Source of the DNA: JBBSTY01 sp038235385
GTDB taxonomy: Bacteria > Actinomycetota > Acidimicrobiia > Acidimicrobiales > Acidimicrobilacustridaceae
DNA: 8,421 bases
Assembly: GCA_038235385.1 (NCBI GenBank)
Contig: JBBSTY010000159.1
Span: 1-8,421 of the forward strand
Reading direction: 5' to 3'
The translations under genes were made by a program, and so were the position numbers. Below the pieces are notes generated by a model, which saw only the letters and a list, made by a program, of their open reading frames with translations, ran no database searches and had not been told where the DNA came from. Positions 1 to 6,951 of this stretch are shown piece after piece (position 1 is the first letter of the stretch; the number at the start of each line of letters is the position of its first letter).

Positions 1-389
1 ACCAGCACGACCATGCGGTCCGACACCTCAGGATCGTTCGGATCCGCACCCACCACCGACGCGATCCCGGCCCGGTAGTCGGCGAGTGCCTGCAGGAGGT
101 CCGACGGAGCCGACTTCTGCGCCTCGGCGAGCGCGCCGTCGATGCCGGTGAAGAGCGCGACGGCCTGGGCCTTGAACTCGTCCGGCTGCTCCGACCTGGA
201 TGCCGTCGCGTCGGTCATGAGCTGGCTCATCGCCGTGAGGTCGGCGCACACCTCCTTGTTCGTCGCCGCGACCAGCACAGTGCTGGTCGTGGTGCTCGAC
301 GACTGGGCATCCTTGCCCTCGGAGGTGCTCGAGCACCCCGCGAGGATCGTTCCGGCAACGAGAAGGGACAGCATCATGGTTCGGCGCAT
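1..389 (-). CDS. Small secreted lipoprotein, 3' end cut off by the window start
   Basis: Reading the minus strand from the ATG at 389-387 gives 129 codons with no stop before the window edge, so the C-terminus is missing. The N-terminus is a classic lipoprotein signal: two arginines (MRRT), a short hydrophobic core (residues 5-16) and a lipobox LAGC with the lipidated cysteine at residue 19. A Ser/Thr-rich tether follows (about 20-38), then a mostly helical, Ala/Asp/Glu-rich domain with one more cysteine at 48. The protein should be exported and anchored to the outer face of the membrane. Its function is unknown and I recognise no family. In-frame ATGs at 377 and 374 would shorten the n-region and remove both arginines, so 389 is preferred. 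No clear Shine-Dalgarno precedes it; a leaderless start is possible. It is transcribed divergently from the large fusion gene at 544. That this frame, not an overlapping one, is coding rests on the signal peptide and lipobox. Confidence 0.82.
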   Translation of the reverse strand, partial: MRRTMMLSLLVAGTILAGCSSTSEGKDAQSSSTTTSTVLVAATNKEVCADLTAMSQLMTDATASRSEQPDEFKAQAVALFTGIDGALAEAQKSAPSDLLQALADYRAGIASVVGADPNDPEVSDRMVVL

Positions 390-395
390 GCGGTC

Positions 396-404
396 ATTGT
401 GCCA
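396..404 (-). promoter_or_regulatory. Possible extended -10 promoter of the lipoprotein gene (leaderless)
   Basis: On the minus strand TGG followed by CACAAT forms an extended -10-like element (TGn plus 4 of 6 matches to TATAAT). Six bases separate it from the ATG at 389, so transcription would begin at or next to the start codon. That fits the missing ribosome binding site and the leaderless transcripts common in actinobacteria. No convincing -35 box is visible. This is a pattern match only. Confidence 0.27.
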
Positions 405-494
405 CGCGCCGGAGGAGCCCTTGCGACACCGTGGCGCCGCTCCCGCTTCGGTGCAGGTCGGTGCGATCGGGCATTCCCGGCGCGAATCGACGGC

Positions 495-503
495 TGCTAC
501 CGT
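495..503 (+). promoter_or_regulatory. Possible extended -10 promoter of the large fusion gene
   Basis: TGC followed by TACCGT matches the extended -10 pattern TGnTAnnnT. It would place the transcript start near 510, giving a leader of about 35 bases that carries the purine-rich site at 526-531 before the ATG at 544. The -35 region, around TTCCCG at 474-479 with an 18-base spacer, is weak. It lies in the 154-bp gap between the divergent lipoprotein and fusion genes. Confidence 0.35.
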
Positions 504-525
504 GCACCTGTCGCAACGGACCACC

Positions 526-531
526 GGGGAG
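526..531 (+). promoter_or_regulatory. Ribosome binding site deciding the start at 544
   Basis: GGGGAG lies 12 bases before the ATG at 544, a little further than ideal. The frame stays open upstream to 142, but that part overlaps the divergent lipoprotein gene. The protein from 544 begins MFPFWE and reaches the first methyltransferase strand about 20 residues later, as expected for this kind of domain. GTG at 502 is an alternative start. Confidence 0.5.
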
Positions 532-543
532 ATCTTCTCGCGC

Positions 544-3500
544 ATGTTTCCTTTTTGGGAGTTGGCCGTCGCGCCTGTGCTCGATGCCATCACGACCACC
601 AGGGTGATCGAGATCGGCGCGTTGCGCGGCGAGAACACGGTCCTGATGCTCGAGCGGCTCGGCCCGGGCGTCGAGCTGCACGTCGTCGACCCGGTGCCGG
701 ACTTCGATCCCGCCGAGCACGAACGACAGTTCCCGGGCCGCTACGTGTTCCACCGCGACCTCAGCCTCAACGTGCTGTCGGCCCTCCCACCGATGGACGC
801 CGCGCTCATCGATGGGGACCACAACTGGTACACGGTCTACAACGAGTGCCGCCAGCTCGCCGAGGTGGCCCGGGCGAACGACCGCCCGATGCCCGTCATG
901 ATCCTCCACGACGTGCTGTGGCCCTACGGCCGACGCGACCTCTACTACGGACCCGAGGGCATCCCGGCCGAGTTCCGCCAGCCATGGGACCGACGGGGCA
1001 TGTCCCCGCACAAGAAGAAGCTCCTCCAGGGCGGCGGCCTCAACCAGTCGCTGGCGAACGCCATCGAGGAGGGCGGCCCCCGCAACGGGGTGATGACCGG
1101 CCTCGAGGACTTCATCGCCGAGTACGACCGCCCGGTGCGGCTGGTCGTCCTGCCCATCTACTTCGGTCTGGCGATCGTCGCCGAGCAGAGCTTCCTCGAC
1201 GAGAACCCCAAGCTCGCCGATCACCTCGATCACCTCGAGAGCGCAGAGGGTCGGCTGGAGCTGCTGAAGCTCTCCGAGTCGATCCGCATCGAAGGCGCCG
1301 TGTTCCAGCAGAACATGTTCGCCATGCACGAGCGCAAGATCGACGCCGGCGTGCAGCGCTACCTCAAGCTCTTGAAGGGCGCGCTCCTCGATGAGCACTA
1401 CCTCGAGAACGAACTGCGCATCGCGCACCTGCTCACCTGCATCGAACAAGGGGCCGAGCCCTCCAAGTTGGCGCTCCGGGATCCCACCCGCCTGATCCGG
1501 ATCACGGCCGAGCACCTGCACGCGGCCAAGCGCGCCGGACGCGTCGGCGGCGCCGCCATCGGTGAGCTGGGCGTCGAGGAGGGTGGCACCGAGCGCGACA
1601 TCGAGGAGATCACGCAGTACTTCCCGTACACCGACATGGGACGGGTGCGCCTCGACCACCTCGAGGGGCTCCTCGATCAGGTTCGGGAGAACCGCACCCC
1701 CGGTGATCTGGTCGAATGTGGCACCGGACGTGGCGGCGGCGCGATCTTCCTGCGGGGCTACCTCGACGCCCACGAGGTGGCCGACCGGACGGTGTGGGTC
1801 GCCGACCGGTTCCGGGCCGCCCCCGAACCCGGATCCGAGGACCCCTCCAGCACCGGTGCCACGCCCGGCACCGTCACCGGCCTTCCCGACCTGCTGCCGG
1901 ATCTCAACATCGTCCGCGACGGCTTCGCCCGGTTCGACCTCTTCGACGACCGCGTGAAGTTCGTCCAGGGCGACCTCGATCGCACCCTCCCCGAATCGGG
2001 GATCGGCACGATCGCCCTCCTCCGGATCGGCAGCGGGCTCGGCAACGACGCCGCAACCGTGCTCGACGAGCTCTATCGCCACGTCGCTGTGGGTGGCTTC
2101 GTGATCATCGACGATCACGTCGATCCCGAGGTGGCGGCCGCCGTCGACGGGTTCCGCACCGATCGCGGCGTCACCGAGCCGGTGGAGCGCATCGACTGGG
2201 CGGGCGTCTGGTGGCAGAAGCAGGGCGAGCCCACCGGTGCGGTCGCATCGGCGCCAGAGCCCGAGCCGGCCGTCGCACGCGACACCCCCGTGCCCGAGTC
2301 GACCGGCACCACCACGCTGACCGAGAGCCTGCTGCGGCGTCTCCGGCGCACACGCGACGAGCCGGTCGTCGAACGCGCGGTTCCGATCGCCGCAGGTTCG
2401 CCGCTCGCCCCACCGGTGCGGGGCGAGTCCCGGGACCTCTCGATCGTCGTCGTCTTCTACAACATGAAGCGCGAAGCGGCGCGGACGCTGCACTCGATGA
2501 CCCGTGCGTACCAGCACGACATCGAGGACCTCGACTACGAGGTCGTCGTCGTCGAGAACGGATCGGCACCCGACCAGCACCTCGGTGAGGAGTTCGTCAC
2601 CTCGTTCGGTCCGCAGTTCCGCTACGTCGACCTCGGCGACCATGCGCACCCGTCCCCCGTGTTCGCCCTCAACGAGGGCGTGGCCCGCGCCGGTGGCGAG
2701 ATCGTCGCACTCATGATCGACGGCGCCCACATCCTCACGCCGGGCGTCCTGCGCAACGGCGTCAACGGCGTCAACCTCTACGCCCCAGCGGTGGTCTCGA
2801 CCCAGCAGTGGTACGTCGGGCCCGGCCAGCAACCCGACACCATGCTCGACGGCTACAACCAGGAGGCCGAGGACCGTCTGTTCCTCCGGGCCGACTGGCC
2901 TGCCCAGGGCTACCGGCTCTTCGACATCGGCCACTTCATCGGTGGGCGCGACTGGTTCGACGGCGTCTGGGAGAGCAACTGCCTCTTCGTCCCTCGACCC
3001 CTGCTCGAGCAGGTGGGTGCCTTCGACGAGAGCTTCGCCATGCCCGGCGGGGGCTTCGCCAACCTCGAGCTGTACGAGCGCCTGGCCGGCGCGCCCGAGG
3101 TCACCGAGGTCACCATCCTCGGCGAGGGATCGTTCCACCAGGTGCACGGCGGTACCACCACGAACCTCCCCGACGCCACCGAGCGGCGCGATCGCATCGG
3201 GTCCTACGCCGAGCACTACGCCGACATCCGTGGCAAGGGGTTCCGTGGCCCGAACAAGCGGATCCACTACGTCGGATCGATGTCCAACGATGCCGTGCGC
3301 AGCCGGTCGCGCCGCCGGACCGCACCGGCCTTCTTCACCAAGGGCATGCCCAACGATCCCGATGCCCGGCCGGTCGAGGCCGTCCCGATGCCCGAGGATG
3401 TGGTTCGCTCCTACACCGAGGCCTACTGGGACAACCTCGGGTGGCGCAAGACCTCGTGGCTCGGCCGTCGCGTCGCCCGCCCCCCGGCCGACCTGCTCAC

Positions 3501-4014
3501 CTACCACGATCTGGTCAACGAGATCCGCCCGAACTGGATCATCAACACGCGGACGGGCGACGGTGGTCGCGCCATGTTCTTCGCGTCGATGTGCGACCTG
3601 GTGGGACACGGCCAGGTCCTGTCCATCGACGATCGCGACCAACAGGACCTGCCTCAGCACGACCGCATCACGTACCTGCACGCGCCGCTCGCCGGTCCCG
3701 AGACCAAGGCGCGCATCGAGGCCATCACCGGCACCGACGACCCACGCGTGCTCGCCGTCCTCGGATCGGCGACGGCCAAGCGCCGGATGATGGCCGAGTT
3801 CGACCTGGTGGTCGATCTCGTCCCGGTCGGGTCCTACGTGGTCTTCGAGGACACCCTCGTCAACGGGCACCCGGTGTGGCCCAGCTTCGGGCCCGGGCCG
3901 TTCGAGGCGGTCAAGGAGCTCCTCGCCATCCATCCCGAGTTCGTGTCCGACACCGCCCGGGAACGCTACGGCGTCTCGTTCAACCCGGACGGCTTCCTCA
4001 AGCGATCCCGCTGA
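544..4014 (+). CDS. Four-module fusion: methyltransferase, TylF-like, GT2 glycosyltransferase, CmcI-like
   Basis: This 1156-residue protein has no signal peptide or membrane segment and is probably cytoplasmic. Module 1 (about 1-230) is a class I SAM methyltransferase of the Methyltransf_24 type: IEIGALRG at 22-29 is the SAM-binding loop, IDGDH at 89-93 the acidic catalytic motif, and LHD at 121-123 follows. Module 2 (about 272-558) resembles TylF/MycF sugar O-methyltransferases: ECGTGRGG at 391-398, WVADRF near 418-423, IDDH at 522-525. The usual LDGDLY motif is IGSGLG at 495-500. A Pro/Glu/Thr/Arg-rich linker covers about 560-629. Module 3 (about 630-880) is a family 2 glycosyltransferase: opening strand at 632-639, ENGS at 671-674, IDGAH at 725-729, GGGFANLELY near 835-844 and FHQVH at 864-868. 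Module 4 (about 958-1156) resembles CmcI/rhamnosyl O-methyltransferases: WLG at 972-974, then FEDTLVNGHP and FGPGP between 1101 and 1119, but its SAM and catalytic motifs are altered. The likely role is sugar addition and O-methylation during surface glycan synthesis. The acceptor cannot be told from sequence. The module calls are firm, but activity of modules 2 and 4 is doubtful. Confidence 0.9.
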   Translation: MFPFWELAVAPVLDAITTTRVIEIGALRGENTVLMLERLGPGVELHVVDPVPDFDPAEHERQFPGRYVFHRDLSLNVLSALPPMDAALIDGDHNWYTVYNECRQLAEVARANDRPMPVMILHDVLWPYGRRDLYYGPEGIPAEFRQPWDRRGMSPHKKKLLQGGGLNQSLANAIEEGGPRNGVMTGLEDFIAEYDRPVRLVVLPIYFGLAIVAEQSFLDENPKLADHLDHLESAEGRLELLKLSESIRIEGAVFQQNMFAMHERKIDAGVQRYLKLLKGALLDEHYLENELRIAHLLTCIEQGAEPSKLALRDPTRLIRITAEHLHAAKRAGRVGGAAIGELGVEEGGTERDIEEITQYFPYTDMGRVRLDHLEGLLDQVRENRTPGDLVECGTGRGGGAIFLRGYLDAHEVADRTVWVADRFRAAPEPGSEDPSSTGATPGTVTGLPDLLPDLNIVRDGFARFDLFDDRVKFVQGDLDRTLPESGIGTIALLRIGSGLGNDAATVLDELYRHVAVGGFVIIDDHVDPEVAAAVDGFRTDRGVTEPVERIDWAGVWWQKQGEPTGAVASAPEPEPAVARDTPVPESTGTTTLTESLLRRLRRTRDEPVVERAVPIAAGSPLAPPVRGESRDLSIVVVFYNMKREAARTLHSMTRAYQHDIEDLDYEVVVVENGSAPDQHLGEEFVTSFGPQFRYVDLGDHAHPSPVFALNEGVARAGGEIVALMIDGAHILTPGVLRNGVNGVNLYAPAVVSTQQWYVGPGQQPDTMLDGYNQEAEDRLFLRADWPAQGYRLFDIGHFIGGRDWFDGVWESNCLFVPRPLLEQVGAFDESFAMPGGGFANLELYERLAGAPEVTEVTILGEGSFHQVHGGTTTNLPDATERRDRIGSYAEHYADIRGKGFRGPNKRIHYVGSMSNDAVRSRSRRRTAPAFFTKGMPNDPDARPVEAVPMPEDVVRSYTEAYWDNLGWRKTSWLGRRVARPPADLLTYHDLVNEIRPNWIINTRTGDGGRAMFFASMCDLVGHGQVLSIDDRDQQDLPQHDRITYLHAPLAGPETKARIEAITGTDDPRVLAVLGSATAKRRMMAEFDLVVDLVPVGSYVVFEDTLVNGHPVWPSFGPGPFEAVKELLAIHPEFVSDTARERYGVSFNPDGFLKRSR

Positions 4015-4034
4015 CCACCTCGTCGGTCGGTCAG
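4011..4034. terminator. Small inverted repeat between convergent stops, possible bidirectional terminator
   Basis: CTGACC at 4011-4016 pairs with GGTCAG at 4029-4034. ACC at 4017-4019 can extend the stem with GGT at 4025-4027 across one bulged base, leaving a 5-base loop. The stop codon of the fusion gene (4012-4014) and that of the opposing GT2 gene (4033-4031) lie in the two arms. There is no T tract on either side, so termination is only suggested by position and symmetry. Confidence 0.3.
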
Positions 4035-4984
4035 GGGTTTCGGAGCCGGTACTCCCGGCCGAGCCGGACCGAATCGGCGAGGTGCTCCCACACCGGCTCC
4101 GGGGCGGACCCGACGAAGATCGGCTCCGTTGTCGGAGCCGCGTACGGCTCGCCCTTCCGGGCGATGTAGTCGTCGCTCATCTCCTCCCACCGAAACGTCG
4201 AGCCGGTCGCAGCACCGCCGTGGATCTGGTGGAAGGTCCCTTCGCCCAGGAGGGTCACCAGCTGCGCGCCCGGGAGCGAACAGGCACGCCGGTAGAGGTC
4301 GTGGTTGACCAGGCCCCCACCCGGGAGCGCGAAGGCCTCATCGAGCCCGCCGAGCTCATCCCACATCGACCGGTGCATGAACAGGGCGCTGCTCTCGGCG
4401 ATCGGAGCCAGGTACCCCCAGGCCGAGGACCCGTTGAGGACGCTCACACCGAAGAGCAGGTACCCGTCGCCCCTCCAGTCCACCCGCTCGAGCAGGTGAT
4501 CCTCGGCCTCCTGGTCGTACCCGGCCTCCGCCGCCTGCATGTGGCGCACCGGTCCCAGGTGCCACCCGAGCGTCGAGATCACCGACCGGTCACCCATCCG
4601 TGCCCCCAGGCGAGCGGTGGCCAACAGACCCGGCGACGCCATGCGCGCGCCGTCGATGATGAGGCCGACCAGAGATCCCTCGGCCATGGCCAGTCCGAGG
4701 TTCGCGGCGCGAGCGGGCGAGGGCGGTGCCGGGTCCAACCGGACCGAACGAATCCGGGCATCGAAACGGGCGAGGAGCTCGGGGTCGACAGGTTCCGGCG
4801 AACCGTTGTCGACGACGATCACCTCGAAGTCGCCCGCATCGATGTCGCGCTGGTGCCCTGCGGACAGCGTCTCCAACGTCCGCGGGAGCTCGCGCGCCAT
4901 GTCATGGACGACGACGACGATGCTGACGCTCAGGGCTCGTGGCCCATCAGTCGGTGCACGGTCGTCGTGCGGTGCAGGTGTCAC
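4031..4984 (-). CDS. Family 2 glycosyltransferase, paralogue of the GT2 module in the fusion gene
   Basis: The product, 317 residues from the GTG at 4984, is a single GT-A type glycosyltransferase domain. The opening strand SIVVVVHDM is at 21-29, DNGS at 59-62, IDGAR at 110-114 (at the position of the usual DxD), QEAEDHLL at 158-165, GGGLVNHDLY at 222-231 (D229 may be the catalytic base) and FHQIH at 251-255. These blocks align without large gaps to residues 630-880 of the neighbouring fusion protein, including the QEAED and GEG(S/T)FHQ(V/I)HGG segments, so the two arose by duplication. No signal peptide or membrane helix is visible, so it is probably a cytoplasmic nucleotide-sugar-dependent transferase for a surface glycan. 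The frame is open up to an ATG at 5260, but that start would overlap the divergent gene at 5167. The extra residues are Trp/Pro/Arg-rich and not domain-like, whereas 4984 has a good ribosome binding site. ATGs at 5134, 5104 and 5068 remain possible. Donor and acceptor are unknown. Confidence 0.88.
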   Translation of the reverse strand: MTPAPHDDRAPTDGPRALSVSIVVVVHDMARELPRTLETLSAGHQRDIDAGDFEVIVVDNGSPEPVDPELLARFDARIRSVRLDPAPPSPARAANLGLAMAEGSLVGLIIDGARMASPGLLATARLGARMGDRSVISTLGWHLGPVRHMQAAEAGYDQEAEDHLLERVDWRGDGYLLFGVSVLNGSSAWGYLAPIAESSALFMHRSMWDELGGLDEAFALPGGGLVNHDLYRRACSLPGAQLVTLLGEGTFHQIHGGAATGSTFRWEEMSDDYIARKGEPYAAPTTEPIFVGSAPEPVWEHLADSVRLGREYRLRNP

Positions 4985-4989
4985 GCCTT

Positions 4990-4996
4990 CTCCCTC
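4990..4996 (-). promoter_or_regulatory. Ribosome binding site deciding the GTG start at 4984
   Basis: GAGGGAG on the minus strand sits 5 bases before the GTG at 4984-4982, a near-ideal Shine-Dalgarno. None of the upstream in-frame ATGs (5260, 5134, 5104, 5068) has a comparable site. Confidence 0.6.
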
Positions 4997-5039
4997 GGCT
5001 CCGGACCACGGTGGGCTGAACGGCCGATCGCCGGCCTCC

Positions 5040-5055
5040 CCCTCGGCGCCGAGGG
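5040..5055. promoter_or_regulatory. 16-bp perfect palindrome in the divergent intergenic region, possible operator
   Basis: CCCTCGGC followed by GCCGAGGG is a perfect 8+8 palindrome in the gap between the divergent GT2 (start 4984) and membrane-protein (start 5167) genes. On the minus strand TACCCT (5057-5052), a TAnnnT-type -10 candidate for the GT2 gene, overlaps its edge, as an operator would. At this GC content a palindrome this long is expected roughly 0.4 times by chance in the whole window, so only its position makes it notable. The TACCCT box has no good -35 partner. I found no TAnnnT box for the plus-strand gene in this gap. Confidence 0.22.
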
Positions 5056-5152
5056 TACGCATCCGCATCGAGACGGGCCAGCGCCCGGACGGCCACGGCC
5101 ACATCCGGAGCGCCGTCGGGCCGGACCGTCTCATGTCGGCACCGATCCGCGC

Positions 5153-5157
5153 GAGGA
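5153..5157 (+). promoter_or_regulatory. Ribosome binding site of the membrane-protein gene at 5167
   Basis: GAGGA lies 9 bases before the ATG at 5167, normal Shine-Dalgarno spacing. It supports this start over internal methionines. Confidence 0.55.
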
Positions 5158-5166
5158 TGGTCGACC

Positions 5167-6870
5167 ATGGTGGGGTCAGGAGCGAGCCAGTCCGAGGATG
5201 AGGCCACCCGTTCCGCCCCCGCTGACCCGACGGAGCCGACGGAGCCGGCGGAGACCACAACCGACTGGAACACCCGGGCCGCGCTGATCGTGTTCGTGGC
5301 CTACCTGGTGGTCGCGTTCTTCGTGCTGCTGTTCCACTTCGGCGACGGTCGTTGGTTCGCCGGCGACGAATGGGGCTTCCTCTCGAACCGATCGCTGTCG
5401 GACGTGCCCGGGCTGTTCGCCCCGCAGAACCAGCACTGGTCGACCGTGCCGATCGTGGCCTACCAGGTGCTGTTCAAGATCTTCGGCCTGAACACCTATC
5501 AGCCCTACATGGCCGTCACGATCGCCCTCCACCTCCTGCTCGCCGGATTGCTCCGCATCGTGATGCGACGGGCGGGAGTGACGCCGTGGGTGGCCACGGT
5601 CACGGCCGGCGCCTTCGTGCTCTACGGCACCGGCCAGGACAACATCCTGCTCGGTGTCCAGATCAGCATGGTCGGCTCGTTGGTGTTCGGTCTGATCCAG
5701 CTGCTGGTCGCCAATCACGACGGACGCACCGACTGGCGAGACGCCGTCGCCCTCGGCGCAGGTGCCCTGGCCATCATGAGCTCGAGCATCGGCGTGCCCA
5801 TGGTCGTCGCCGTCGGGCTCGCGGTCCTGGCCCGACGCGGCTGGCGGGCGGCGCTGATCCAGACCGTCCCCCTGGCCGCGCTCTACGGGCTCTGGTGGTC
5901 CTCGCAGCGGTCCGCCATGGGCAACGTCACGGCGGCCGTCACGGAACCCGGCCTCCTCTGGGACTGGGTGCGACTGACCTTCGTCGGGGTGTTCCGGGGA
6001 CTCGGGCACTACCCCGTCGTCGGCGTGGCCATGGCGGGCGTCCTCGTCCTGGGGCTCGTCCTGGCGTGGGTCCCGCTCGATCGTGCCGCCCTGCGCCGCC
6101 TGGCCAGCGAGCCGGCGGCCCTGCTGATCGGCAGCGTCGCGCTCACGCTGCTCATCGCGACGCAGCGCGGGGGCTTCCTCGTGTTCAAGGGCGAGGCGGC
6201 CCCCCAGTCCAGCCGGTACGTGTCGATGGCCACGGCGCTGCTGCTGCCGGCGCTCGCGGTCGCGGCGAACGCGTTCATCGAGCGCTGGAGATGGACGGCG
6301 CCGGCACTCCTCGTGTTGGTCCTGGTCGGCGTCCCCGCCAACATCGATGCGTTCTCCCAGCCGGGGGTCCTCGCCCACCCGGCGTTCCAACAGGGCCAGC
6401 GCCGGTTCGTGGAGGCGATCGCCGCCTCGCCCCTGCTCAAGAAGGTGCCGCGTGAGGTGTACCCCGACCCCTGGGAGTTCGGCACCGACCAGCTCACCGT
6501 CGGCATGGTGCAGGACGCCAAGAAGGCCGGACGCATCTCGGTCGCGACCGATGTCGCCCCGCCGCTGCGCGACAAGGTCGACATGCGTCTGCGCATGACC
6601 CAGAGCGGGCCGGGCGAGGTCATCGTCGATCCCCATGGCTGCACGACCCACTCGGAGCCGCTCATCATCGAACCCGACTCGGGCGAACGCTTCTCGTTGG
6701 TGGCTCCGTTGTCGATCGCACGTGAGCAGGACGACGCGACGTTCACCATCCCGACCCCGTACGACCCCTCCAGCTCGGGCACGGTGCTGACCACGCAGTT
6801 CCCCGACATGACGTTGCGCATCGCGCCCGTCGTCGGACAGACGACGTTCACCTGGTGCGATCCCGTCTGA
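5167..6870 (+). CDS. Polytopic membrane protein with exported C-terminal domain, putative GT-C-type glycosyltransferase
   Basis: The 567-residue product starts with a hydrophilic Glu/Thr/Pro-rich tail (1-36), followed by a first membrane helix at about 37-58. The next loop carries GDEWGF at 66-71 and a conserved-looking NQHWST at 88-93. About ten further hydrophobic segments run to about residue 395, separated by Arg-rich loops that suggest cytoplasmic sides. A soluble C-terminal domain of about 170 residues (398-567) follows and probably lies outside the membrane. The only two cysteines of the protein, C492 and C564, are in this domain, and both are matched in the paralogue at the window end, which suggests a disulfide. 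An Asp-Glu pair in the first external loop is typical of GT-C glycosyltransferases that use lipid-linked sugars, so such a role in surface glycan assembly is my inference; no named family was recognised. It is divergent from the GT2 gene and convergent with its paralogue. A transporter-like or purely structural role is also possible. Confidence 0.87.
   Translation: MVGSGASQSEDEATRSAPADPTEPTEPAETTTDWNTRAALIVFVAYLVVAFFVLLFHFGDGRWFAGDEWGFLSNRSLSDVPGLFAPQNQHWSTVPIVAYQVLFKIFGLNTYQPYMAVTIALHLLLAGLLRIVMRRAGVTPWVATVTAGAFVLYGTGQDNILLGVQISMVGSLVFGLIQLLVANHDGRTDWRDAVALGAGALAIMSSSIGVPMVVAVGLAVLARRGWRAALIQTVPLAALYGLWWSSQRSAMGNVTAAVTEPGLLWDWVRLTFVGVFRGLGHYPVVGVAMAGVLVLGLVLAWVPLDRAALRRLASEPAALLIGSVALTLLIATQRGGFLVFKGEAAPQSSRYVSMATALLLPALAVAANAFIERWRWTAPALLVLVLVGVPANIDAFSQPGVLAHPAFQQGQRRFVEAIAASPLLKKVPREVYPDPWEFGTDQLTVGMVQDAKKAGRISVATDVAPPLRDKVDMRLRMTQSGPGEVIVDPHGCTTHSEPLIIEPDSGERFSLVAPLSIAREQDDATFTIPTPYDPSSSGTVLTTQFPDMTLRIAPVVGQTTFTWCDPV
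5230..5253 (+). repeat. Short tandem repeat encoding Thr-Glu-Pro units
   Basis: Two perfect 9-base units (ACGGAGCCG) at 5230-5247 and a partial, diverged third encode TEP-TEP-AE in the disordered N-terminal tail of the membrane protein. The length is a multiple of three, so unit gain or loss would keep the frame. Confidence 0.6.
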
Positions 6871-6951
6871 TCCCCGTCGCGGCCGGGTCCACGAGCAGCG
6901 CCGAGCGCCGACCGCCGCGCCGCAGCGCATCGACGGACACCACCCCCTCCG

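Noticed and set aside
28..336. A 102-codon minus-strand frame starting at 336
   Set aside because: It overlaps the lipoprotein gene in another frame and is Arg/Gly/His-rich. The lipoprotein frame has a proper signal peptide and lipobox.
142..543. The upstream extension of the fusion gene frame to an ATG at 142
   Set aside because: It overlaps the divergent lipoprotein gene and the intergenic promoter region, shows no domain, and the methyltransferase fold begins naturally after 544.
2755..2775. A tandem 9-base repeat giving Asn-Gly-Val-Asn-Gly-Val-Asn in the GT2 module
   Set aside because: The paralogous GT2 has the same length here, so this is not a recent insertion and is probably chance codon similarity.
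394..3933. A 1179-codon open frame antisense to the large fusion gene
   Set aside because: It is antisense to a gene whose modules match known families. Its translation shows no domain, only Asp/Glu/Val/Gly/Arg-rich low-complexity sequence, as expected from the complement of GC-rich codons.
4985..5260. The N-terminal extension of the GT2 gene to an ATG at 5260
   Set aside because: It would overlap the start of the divergent membrane-protein gene, is Trp/Pro/Arg-rich without domain character, and a strong ribosome binding site precedes the GTG at 4984.
5176..6930. A 584-codon open frame antisense to the membrane protein
   Set aside because: It is rich in Arg, Asp, Gly and His with no hydrophobic core or motif. 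The plus strand encodes a conserved polytopic protein with a close paralogue nearby.
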